Origin: Physcomitrium patens
Lineage: Eukaryota > Streptophyta > Bryopsida > Funariales > Funariaceae
Assembly: GCF_000002425.4 (NCBI RefSeq)
Contig: NC_037256.1
Location: forward strand, 8,402,328-8,466,327
DNA: 64,000 bases
Reading direction: 5' to 3'
Shown: positions 36,152 through 46,434 of the stretch, piece by piece
Layout of the letters: each line of letters begins with the position of its first letter
Position numbering within the stretch: position 1 is the first letter of the stretch
Notes under the pieces: generated by a model
Seen by the model: the letters and a program-made list of their open reading frames with translations, nothing else
Databases searched by the model: none
What the model was told of the DNA's origin: nothing
Position numbers and translations under genes: made by a program

Positions 36152-36508
36152 GTGCGGTTGGAACCTTGTACAACACCTAGTGAAGGTCCTATTCTCTCTT
36201 TAGAACCCTTTCCATGTTTTACGATAAATGTTATTGTAAGATCTAAACATCATAAAGCCTCTACTTTACTAGATTCACGAGCCTCAGCATGTTTCTTAAA
36301 TGAAGAATTTGCTAAAAGACATAGCATACTTTTAGTAAAAATAACTAAATATGTTCATATAGAAGTCATATATGGTAGTCCGTTGTCTTCAAGAGATGTT
36401 ACTTATGAAATCCTTCCTATAGAAGTAACAACTAATAGTCATAGTAGCTTTGTAATATTTAATATCATTAGATCTCCCTCTAATCTAGTTATTTTAGGTT
36501 TATCATAG
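36152..36508 (+). pseudogene. Protease of element A
   Basis: Frame of about 118 codons. The expected active site D-S-G-A reads DSRA (in LLDSRASACFLN), so the catalytic glycine is lost. The neighbouring hydrophobic motif LVILGLS matches the flap-distal part of the family. A TAG ends it. It lies between gag and RT as expected. Confidence 0.8.
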
Positions 36509-36649
36509 CTAAAAAAATATAATCCTAAAATAGATTGGACTTCTTGTAGTCTTGACTTTTTTGAAAGTATAACTAAGAACATAGTTAATCAAGTAGAAAG
36601 TCATTAGTCTAGTACAATTAAATTTATATTTGTAGATGCAACAGCTTTC

Positions 36650-39300
36650 TTGCATGCTGCAAATGAAGGATCACCTTGTGTCATTTATGCCACACCTGTT
36701 TCTATTGGTGGAAAGACTTTAAGTGGCATTCCAAGCCAATATCAAGATTTTGAAGATGTATTTGAGAAGAAAAATGTGGATTCTCTTCCGAAACATCATT
36801 CTTATAACTACTCAATTGACCTTCAAGAAGGAGCACAACCGCCATTTGGACCAATCTATAATTTATCACAAAATGAGTTGACTGAACTCAAGAAGTATAT
36901 TGAAGAGAATCTGGCCAAGAACATCATACTCCATTCCAAATCTCCAGCAAGAATTCTAATTTTATTTGTGAAGAAAAAAGATGGATCATTGTAGATATGT
37001 GTCGATTATCGAGGACTCAACAAAATCACCATCAAGAACAGGTACCCGCTACCTTTGATATTTGGACTCTTTGATTAGTTGAATAAAGCTAAGATCTATA
37101 CAAAAATAGATCTACGATGAACATACAATCTAGTACACATCAAAGAAAGAGATGAATGGAAGATTATATTTTGAATAAGGTATGGATATTTTGAATACAA
37201 CATCATGCCTTTTGGACTTACAAATGCACTAGCAGCATTCCAACATCTAATAAATGATGTCTTTCGAAAGTTTTTAGATGATTTTGTTGTCTGTTTCCTA
37301 GACATCTTAATCTATTCTAAAAACTTAAAAGAGCATGAACTTCATGTTCATCTTGTGTTACAAAAATTAAGAGATGTGGGACTCTATGTCAAGATAGAAA
37401 AGTATATATTTCACACTACTCAAGTTGACTTCTTAAGATATATCATTTCAAATGATAGACTGATGATAGATCCTAAAAAAGTTCAAATTATTATGGATTG
37501 GAAGATATCAAAAATAGTAAGCGATGTCCAATGCTTTTTGAGATTTGCCAACTACTATCGGATCTTCATCAAAGACTTCTCTCAAGTTGTAGCTCCACTT
37601 ACATGTTTGACTTGTAAAGACAAACTTCAATGGAATCAAGAAGCGGAAGTAGTATTTGAAGCTTTAAAGACAACCTTTGTTTCTACACCAATTTTTTATT
37701 ACATTGATTTTTCTAAGCCATTTTTTATAGAAACAGATGCATAAGACTTTGCTTTGTGTGTTGTATTGTCACAAATGGGAAGAAATGATAAACTTCATTC
37801 AATAGCTTTTCATTCTAAAAACATTTCAGCAACGGAGATCAACTACGAGATCCATGATAAAGAACTTCTTGCAATCGTGGATTCGTTTCAAGAATAGAGC
37901 CATTATCTAAAAGGTGCTTCTAATCCAGTGACTGTATATATGGATTACAAGAATCTTGAATATTTTATATCAGCATGTGTTTTGAATCGTTGCCAAGCCC
38001 ATTAGAGTATGTCTTTGTCAAGTTTTGAATTCAAGAACACTTATTGACTAAAAAAACAACAAGGTTTATCAGATGTACTCTCTACTCGATCTAACCTTAC
38101 ACCAAAGGAAGGAGATGCTACTTTCGATCAACAATGAATAATTCTCTTGAAGCCATAGCATCTTCATCTTCGAGCAATGAAATTAATACTAACTGTTGAT
38201 TCAACTTTCATTAAGCAAGTTCACTTAAGTATATCTTCTGATCCTCTTATTTGTGATATTAAAGGAAATCCTTCAAAGTCTCATGATACTTCCAAGTTTG
38301 AATTCAAGAACAATCTACTATATTTCGAAGGACGCTTGTATATTCCAGAAGATGAAGCTCGATTATGTGTTCTTCAAGCTCATCATGACTTTCTAGCAGT
38401 AAGACATTTTGGGTACAATAAAACTTTGGAACGAATATCCAAAGACTTTTGGTGGCCTCAAATGTTGAAAGCAGTCAAAGATTTTGTACAATCTTATGAT
38501 ATTTGTTCAAGATCAAAAACTCCTCGTCATCGACCTTACGGACTTCTTCAGCCATTATCCATTCCAAAACAACCATGGTCTTTTATTTCTATAGATTTCA
38601 TCATGGATCTTCCAATCTCAGGTTCTTATGACTCTATATTCGTGATAGTAGATCGTTTTACCAAGATCGCATATTTTGTACCATGTACAAAATCCATCAT
38701 ATATGAAGAAATAGCTAAGCTCTTTCTTGACAATATCTATCGCTATCATGGATTACTCAAGGATATTATATTAGATAAGGGAACTCAGTTTGTATCAAGA
38801 TTTTGGCAGATTCTTTTCAAAATTCTAAAAGTAGATATAAAACTATCTTCGGCATTCCATCTTCAAACTGATGGACAAACGGAGTGTGTTAATCAAGTTT
38901 TGGAGTAGTATTTAAGATTTATTATCAACTACCAATAAGATGATTGGACAATTCTTTTGCCATTGGCAGAATTTGCTTACAATAACACTCTACATTCTTC
39001 TACAAAATAAACACCTTTCTTTGCAAATTATGGTTATCATCCATGACTTGATACTTTTGACTTTACAAAAGTTGATAATCTTGCGACAAAAGATTTGGCA
39101 ATTCATTTGTCAGAGCTACATGCAACGATAAAGGTACAATTAAAAGAAGCTCAAGAACACCAAAAGGTCAATGCATATGTCTATCAAAAGAAACAACCAC
39201 AATTCCACATGGGTGACAAGATGTGGTTACTTTGTCACAATATCAAGACCACTCGTCCTTGTGACAAGTTGGACTATTGAAGGCTTGGACCATTTTCTAT
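36650..39300 (+). pseudogene. RT, RNase H and integrase of element A
   Basis: RT pieces 36650-36994 and 37205-37744: YQDFEDVFEKKN, DLQEGAQPPFGPIY, VDYRGLNKITIKNRYPLPL, NIMPFGLTNALAAFQ. The catalytic loop reads CFLDILIYS, one Asp short of the usual FLDD/YLDD, explained by loss of one codon. RNase H follows to about 38150 in broken form. Integrase is best kept at 38177-38908: HHDFLAVRHFGYNKT, DICSRSK (first Cys lost), SIDFIMDLP, DKGTQF, FHLQTDGQTECVN, so D, D and E are recognisable. The tail runs to 39300 (HMGDKMWLL). Stops are common. Confidence 0.9.
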
Positions 39301-39463
39301 TTTTGTATAAATCAATCTAATTACATATCGTTTATACTTACCAGAGTCAATGAAAATCCATTTAGTATTCCACGTGTCTCTTTTTGAATCATAAAAGATA
39401 ATAGAGATACCAAGAAGAAAATAAGCTCCACCTCTTTCTATAGAAGTACACAATAATGAAGAG

Positions 39464-39635
39464 TTCAAAGTGGAAGAAGTCTTAGATTCAAGGCGACGTC
39501 GAAATAAATTATAATATCTTGTCCATTGGCGCAGATATGATATTAGTGAATATACATGAGAGCCAGAAAAGAATCTTATAAATGCAACAAACATAGTGGA
39601 GGCTTTTCCTCGATGACATCCATCAAAATCAAGAT
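39464..39635 (+). pseudogene. Chromodomain of element A
   Basis: In-frame pieces read VEEVLDSRRRRNKL, stop, YLVHWRRYDISEYT, stop, EPEKNLINATNIVEAF. This is the classic chromodomain pattern at the integrase C-terminus, marking A as a chromovirus. The two stops are TAA and TGA. Chromodomains of this kind bind histone marks and target insertion. Confidence 0.85.
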
Positions 39636-39838
39636 AAAAATCTTCTTTATAGAAGAAATAAGATCTAGGTAAGATAATATTCTACTTTCAATCTTTGTTT
39701 GTAGCTTCTTAGTAGTTGTGACGTTGACAAGATGGAGAACCAACAACTAGCGAATTTGACTCAAGAGCCTTTGTTTGTTGACCTACTGGATGAGACATTA
39801 CGATTGTTACAACCTTCAAGACGACACAATCGAGATGA

Positions 39839-40396
39839 TGTCATGAACATACTCATGTGAGCTAATAATTACATATATAAATAAGTAGAAGTAAGTAAAA
39901 GTAGATAAAAGTAAATTAATTCTATAATATTTTCTATGAAAGCTTCTTAGAAGCTTAATAGACGTTGCTTTGACTTCATAGGTATCTTTAATTGACTTTT
40001 TGGATTAAAAACGTAGTCATCAAGTTGACCATGTGCCACACATGTTGTTAGCTTGAAGACCAAGCTAATTATGTGGCCCACACCTAGAAAAACTTGCCTT
40101 GTAAGTCAAGGCAAGTGTCCTACAAAGTCAACACATATTGGAGGTCTTATAGAATGTTGCCACATAGCCCCTAGTTAGATAGTATATATAGAGACAATAG
40201 TGAAGCCTTCTTCATTTTTATCAACTTCTTTCTTGCTTCTAGTCTAGTTTAAAGGGTCTCTAGTTTTCTTGTCTTTTGATAATAGTCATTCCAATTTCTT
40301 TCTTAATATACATATTGAATTATTTCTATTTTATCATCTTTCTTTAAGAGAAGTCTCAGTTGTTTATTTGTCTTTATCAAGTTCTTGTCCTTAATA
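39839..40396 (+). repeat. Right (3') LTR of element A
   Basis: Starts TGTCATGAACAT and ends CTTAATA, followed by target duplication GTCTA at 40397-40401. It is 558 bp, as the left copy. No clear long purine tract is left in front of it. Confidence 0.92.
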
Positions 40397-41494
40397 GTCT
40401 ATTGTTTTAAAAAAAATTATAAGAGTTTTTTTTTTTAAATCTTTTAGTCTATCATAGCAAAAGAGCCTTATTTAATGTTGATTTTTAAGAATCCATCATT
40501 TAAATATTGAAATCTAATAATAAAAATATTTTAGTAATTACTAATCTTATTAAATACTACTACAAAATATTGGTCAAAATCTTTAAACAAAGGATCCAAC
40601 TAATCCTTGTAAATTTGATACATCAAGATCAATCATCTAATATTTCATTATTTACTATCTTGAAAATGAAATATTTGTCTATAAAATAGTTAATCAGATT
40701 AAAATAACTAAATAAAATCATTTGATACCTTTGTTTGATTTTGTGGAAGCTCATAATTGTATTTTATAGAAGTTCATCTTTTAAGCTATAGATGCTACTG
40801 GATTTGTATTAAAAATAAATAAAAATAAAAATAAAAATTTATAAGGATAGAAGAATTAACAAATATTAGTAGTTTATCTTACAAATTCTTTTCTATAGAA
40901 AAGAAGATAAAAAAAAGTTTGCCTTTTGATTGCCTACATATTTCTTACAGTTATGAAAATCCTAGTTTTTAATTTAAACTCTTTCTTCCAATAATGTAAA
41001 TTAAAACGCCTATTCTTTCTTAAGTTAATAAAATTAATCATATTCAACTAATATCTTGATGATTCTATAACCATCTTTGAGGTCACTAAACAAATTATTG
41101 ATATAGTTGTAGATTATATTGTAGATTTTGATTTTATTTTACAATTTAGAATAAAAACTTATAGGTATAAAAAAAAATTTAGGATTTCAGAAATTTTAAG
41201 CTTCATGGATTAATAAACATGTGATTTTATAAGAATTTTTTTATACATTAGAAAAGAAACTAATACAAAAAATAAATAAATTATGGCATTCTTAAGAATA
41301 TGAATTAAGACAAAATTTTAAAAATATAATATTTTTGTATCATTGAAAGATAGAAAGTATATAAATAAGAAATAGTTATAAGATAGGAAGGAAAAAAAAA
41401 AAAAAAGTTGTTACCAATCATAAAAAACTTAGGTAGTCTTAAACCAAAATTAGAATACAAGGAAGATTTTTGATGAGACTAAAAATGGCCTTAG

Positions 41495-41590
41495 TCTAAG
41501 TATCCAAAAGGTCTTATAGAAGCATTCTAAGATCCACAAGACTTGTGGTTTAAGCATCAAGTTGTAGGTTGCTTCCAACATGGTTTTTTA
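41495..41590 (-). repeat. Inverted copy of the 1853-2162 dispersed repeat
   Basis: Read on the minus strand it contains GAAGCAACCTACAACTTG, GCTTAAACCACAAG and TTAGAATGCTTCTATAAG, matching the copy at 2085-2162 over about 75 bases. Confidence 0.55.
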
Positions 41591-42247
41591 AAATACAAAA
41601 CTTATAGATTAAGTCTAAATAGCCATATAGTATATACATAAAAGTCTAAATATTCAATCTCTCTCTAAAAAACTTCTTTGAAGCATGTTAAGGAGGCATT
41701 ATATACTTAACATATTTCTATTTACTTGAGGAATATATGTATCTGTTACATATACATTACTAAACAATATATCTAATACAAAGGTTTCAACTTTTTAGAA
41801 CAAAAAATGAAACTTTAAAGACTATTTATAAATTGGATGTTTTAATCAATTTTACTTAGTTATTTGAATCTTCTAATTTTTCTAGAATACAATATAAACT
41901 AAATTTAACAAGTCAAAAGACTAAAAAAATGTAAATCATCAACCTTCACTAGATAATAAAGCATACATCAAAATTTGTTATAATCTCAAAAGTATCAAGT
42001 AGGATTGCAAATGCCAAGAAAGATATAGCCAAATGTATGTAGTACAGAATTCTAAACAATTATTTTTCATTTCTATATTATATATTATAATTTTAAAATA
42101 ATGATTACTTCTAGAATATTTTGTATTGAAAGTCAATGCTCTTTACTTCCATTATATAGGTATCTAATAGATAAATTATACCAGATGCTACAAATCTCAA
42201 TCAACCTTAGTATAATAGAAACAAGAGTAAAATACAATCTAAACTCT

Positions 42248-42251
<4 letters not shown>

Positions 42252-42279
<28 letters not shown>
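42252..42279. repeat. (AT)n microsatellite
   Basis: Thirteen to fourteen AT units. Confidence 0.9.
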
Positions 42280-42286
<7 letters not shown>

Positions 42287-42739
42287 CAAGAAGATAAAAG
42301 TACATGCATACATACTTGAAAAAAACTCAAATCTAAAATATTTAAACTCAGTCTCCTTCCTGCTAAGCAACCTTGTATTGTTTGGAAGTATAGATTCACA
42401 GAATGGCAAGGGTCACAATGCACCACAGTATACATATATTAGAATTCTAAGCAACTTATCTTAAAATCCAACCAACTTTCTTTTACAATTTTTTTGTAAT
42501 TTAGAATGGTGCAATGCAATGCAATGCAAAAAAAAAATCCTCTCCAATTGCATTCTCTCAACACTCATTTAACTCACCAGTGGGGTTTAGATTCTTTACC
42601 CCTAATTTTCCATGAAGTGGTAAACATTTCAAGATAAAACTTTGGCAAAGTAAGTAATCCATATTGATATGTTTCATCTAGCGCGAACGGATTGCAATAA
42701 TCACAAAAAAGTACCCAATAATCATAAATGTAGACACAC

Positions 42740-44259
42740 CCAACTTAGAATCATTAGTTACCCCCTCCCAGTCCAATTCGAACACTAGTTAACACTAATC
42801 AGGGTTTCTGCGGAACGGTAGAATAATGTCGTTCAAGACAGCGTGGGAGCCGGCGCCGGCGAGGCTCTCGCGGAGCTTGCCACGGCGCTTTCGACGTCGC
42901 CGATGACTACACAAGGACACGCCTTTGATGTCCTCGATGTCTGGAACCCGCGTGAAAAGCACCGCCACAAGCGAAGCCGTTATCTTTGGAAGCGGGGTTA
43001 GTTATGCTATGAAAGATGCTGATTAGCCAAGCAAGAGCTTGGTTCTGGATGTGTGGAGTCTCTGAACAGTTCTGTACATTGAGCTGTTAGCACAGAGGTT
43101 TGATTTCACAAACGATGTGAGTAGAAGAAACATGTGCGGCGCACGAGAACATGTTCATTTGGTCTTCAACGATACTTCTCTCGGCAACATGAACTTTCAA
43201 TTAGTGAGATTTACTATGATTCAACCTGGTTCCGTTCAAAACGTGTATACACATCAGAATCCGAACGGAAGCCCGACAATGTGAGAGGATCTGAAGCCCC
43301 AACAATTCTGCACCGTTCTAGCATCGGCTGTATGAACTTCGCAAAATGCAGTGTCCTGAAAAAATTTGGGTCAGATATCCAATCGGACAATACCTCAGGT
43401 GGTTTGATTAGAATCCTGCCACTGTATTGATTTCAATGATGAGTAAGTACCATGTGTTTGATTATGGTGGGTGCCATGAACTCGGCAATGGCCAAGTAGA
43501 AGCGGGCGCCAAGCAACCACAATCACAGCTTCTGTGCCAAATTCAACTATGGAAACAATAACCATTGTACAACCTGTGCCTTTACTGATACAGATTCCAT
43601 TGCTAATCCTAATATTTAAATGGCCGAGTACTTTCCAGCAGCAGCAAACTCCGGCTTGGTCTTTCCAGCTCCAGTCTTGTCGTAACATGCAGTAACAGGA
43701 ACAGGAACAGATGCGCTGGAAACCAGTTAAGGAGAAGCTATACGTAATCCGCTTCACGAAACCCCGTTCATTGTCTATGTTGAATGTCCGGAAACGACAC
43801 AGGCGAGCCACGTCCTAGTATCCCAACAGATTCGATAAGTTTCCCGTTAACAATCCTTCAAAAGGAAAATATAATTTCGTAATTTGCCATTCGACAGCTA
43901 ACATACATAACCTGATTGACAGCGTCATTTTTTCTGATTTAAGACTCAGAATGACATGCTTATGAGGAAAGACAGTAACAATCTGAGAGAAGACCACATT
44001 TGGTTCCAGAGAGTGCTCAAAGAGGAGGCATTACCTCTAGAGAAGATCTTCATAGACTGCATTTATTTCGAGTGGGATTGGCCAGAAAGGGTGGGATTCT
44101 CCGTGACCCGACCCAGCCGGGCAGTGAAGCTGTTAACAGGTTGTAGCCTCCGGCTAGAAACCGCCACAGGCACTTGTTGAATTCTGGGTACATGCTTGTG
44201 CGATTTGTGCAGAAAAGGCTGCCACAGAAGAGCATGCTAGTGTTGTTTAGGAAATAATT
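42740..44259. other. Balanced-composition region without a gene model
   Basis: Composition rises sharply, and 42835-42960 is GC-rich with many CpGs, unlike the AT-rich DNA on the left. I found no gene I can name. Short coding-like runs exist: minus strand about 43724-43616 reads CYDKTGAGKTKPEF and AAAGKYSA before a stop; plus strand 43090-43260 reads RFDFTNDVSRRN and later frames. The part next to 44260 may be the 3' untranslated region of the serine-rich gene. A degraded gene is the simplest reading. Confidence 0.35.
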
Positions 44260-46434
44260 TTAGGAACAGAAATCCCAACCGTGAAGCTGCGAACCCAGAT
44301 GACCTAGTGACACCAACAACACAACCGGATGCTGAAAAAGAGATTTTATTCTTGGTGATTGTTTCGGAGCAGTTTGGGAACGTACCAAGCAGGGTGACAA
44401 CATAAATCGTCTCCATGATTTCTCTGACTTGAATATTCTTAGCCTGACATCAAGGCTTTGCGAATGCTGCGCCGTGTCCAAATTTTGACCCCGATGCATG
44501 TCATCACCATACCTTCCCGATCTACTTATCTCAAGAAACCCGCTTAAGGCTTTCGAAGATAAGCCACTAAGGGCTCTGTTAGACAATCCAATGCTATCAA
44601 CCACTTCTTTTACATAATCGATTTTTCGAGTTGGAACCCATTGCGGTGGTTGGTCCAGCACAGAAATCTGTACTTCACTGTCTAACGAAAAGGAATGTGA
44701 TGTTTCGCTATCTGAAATGGAGCCATCCTCCAGGTCCTGAAAATGGTCACTTAATTGAAGGTCTTCGCTCTCCGAATCAGTGGACATGGCGGATTTCTGA
44801 ACAGTGGTTTCGTCAGTTTTAGGTGGAGTCCGCGATTTGTCGGCCTCATGAAAGACGAACGAGGAGGCAATGGGATTGTCGAAAGGGAATTCATCTTCAT
44901 CTGTTTTCGCCTGAGCATGCTTCATATTTGAGCAACAAATGTGGTTGTCAGGGCAAGATTTAAAATCCAAGCAATTGCAGAAGTGTTGTTTACCGAAAGG
45001 TCAGGCCATGATAATGAGATAACCATTTTGAAAGTGAAAATTTACCTGCTGTTGTGTGTTTCTCACTTTCTTCGCTTGTTCCATGTCCGGTTCGAGCAGA
45101 TCAGGCTCCACTGCGACCTCCATTTGTAACCGACCAGAACAAGCCCACATGGAGCTCCCTCTGCTTGATCCAAACCAGCTTCGCCCTGAGTTCAAATCTG
45201 ACCGCGAGCCTTTCTTAACCTTTCTGGAACTGATCGATGAACTCCCATCGTAGCTACTGGTCAGCGATATTGGTGTGAGTCCATCTTTGCTCCGATGAGA
45301 CCCCTTCTGATGCCCCCTACTCACCATAGTCGACACTGTTTTGAGAGGCTTCTGCACTAGGGAAATGTTCCAAGTTCTGCTACTCGACGACCAGCGCTCG
45401 TAAGTTGGTTTCTTCTTTCCCTGATTAGAATATGCTTCTATAAGATCGGGATGACATGGTGAAGGTTCAAGCCATGCAACTTCACTTGGGCCTTCAAGAC
45501 CATCACTGTCAGCGGATGCATCTCCCACAATCAAGTAATGAGCAAATTGGCTTTCGGGTACTGGAGTTGCAGAGGTATTCTTTTCATCGTTTCTACGCCG
45601 CAATGACTTCTCCTTTGATTTTCCACGAAACGATCGTTCTGAATTCGAGGGTGATGTTGGGCAATCCAGTGTGCTCACAGGAGATTGCCTTAGATCCCCG
45701 CCAATGTTAAAACTGACACTGCGAGAACCAATCTTGCTGCTGGAGTTTGATCCGCTCCTCAATATCTTTCGGTGCAATCTTGACTCCCCAACTAAATTCT
45801 TAAACATTCTCTCAGCGAAGTTGTTGCTTCCACTGACGCCTGGGAGATCTGGAGTGAGTACGTTATTGTCGAAGGTAAAATGTGCCGCATTCAGTAGGCA
45901 GCTATTCTGATTACCTTCCGGAGTTGAACAAGGATAGAGTAATCCACTAGGAACTCTTTTGCCCTCTGTATTGAGCTGCAACAATGTGCTGCTTGGTTGG
46001 GGATGATCGCTATTTGTGCCAGAAGTCTGCGCGTCCAGCCACCCGATATGATCTCTACTGCCTGAAGGAGGCGCTATGGACAATGCACTGTAGATCTTCG
46101 CCATCTCCTCGAGCGTACCCGATTCTGCTTCCCATTTCAAAGACACGGATCCGCTGGTGGGAAACTTGTCTGATATCATAGACGAAATAGAGGGTTGTCG
46201 GCTAAAAAACACCTGCGCGTCGTCATCTGAAATGTGCACCCCCATCAGAGTTGACTTTAGATTGAATTGAACTACCTTCGGCTCGTGAGGTTCACCTTCA
46301 TCACTGGAATCGTCATGACATTGCAGGGCCGTGGAATCTCCTAGCAGCAATTCTCGTGCTTGTGATCTGGCATCCTCAGACGGAGAATCTCTGCTGCTGG
46401 ATGCAGGTCGCTTCACATCTTCAACCTGGTCCAT
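44260..46434 (-). CDS. Serine-rich protein of unknown function, two exons
   Basis: The ATG at 46434 opens a frame of 463 codons that reaches a good donor (CAG|GTAAAT) at 45046/45045. The next exon most simply starts at 44910 after TGCTCAG and runs in phase to a stop at 44260, giving 679 residues. The protein is rich in Ser, Asp, Glu and Arg, low in hydrophobic segments, without signal peptide or membrane helix. Visible stretches: SSDEGEPHEPKVVQF, WEAESGTLEEMAKIYSAL, SVSFNIGGDLRQSPVSTLD, SQFAHYLIVGDASADSDG, RWSSSSRTWNISLVQKP, RKIDYVKEVVDSIGLS, SEKSWRRFMLSPCLVR. It looks like a largely disordered regulatory or scaffold protein with many possible phosphorylation sites. I do not recognise the family. 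The reading frame is long and clean, so a real gene is likely; the end of exon 2 is less sure. Confidence 0.7.

Larger units (their letters stand above)
17889..40396 (+). mobile_element. Element A: Ty3/gypsy chromovirus, interrupted by elements B and C
   Basis: The two LTRs (17889-18446 and 39839-40396) are both 558 bp and similar throughout. The 5 bases before the left LTR (17884-17888) and after the right LTR (40397-40401) are both GTCTA, a perfect target-site duplication, so this is one insertion. The element's own internal DNA is 18447-18554 plus about 35161-39838; the rest is element B with C inside it. Gene order is gag, protease, reverse transcriptase, RNase H, integrase, chromodomain on the plus strand, so it belongs to the chromoviruses. 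About 13 percent of the first 60 LTR bases differ, making it the oldest of the three. Many stop codons mean it is dead. Confidence 0.93.
40402..42739. other. AT-rich gene-free stretch
   Basis: No protein-like frame. It includes a 17-base A run near 41391-41406, the inverted third copy of the dispersed repeat (41495-41590), an (AT)n tract at 42252-42279 and a short AATGC pentamer repeat at 42506-42527. Confidence 0.55.

Noticed and set aside
45056..46181. Plus-strand frames opposite the serine-rich gene
   Set aside because: Shorter, unspliced, and without family likeness; shadows of the long minus frame.
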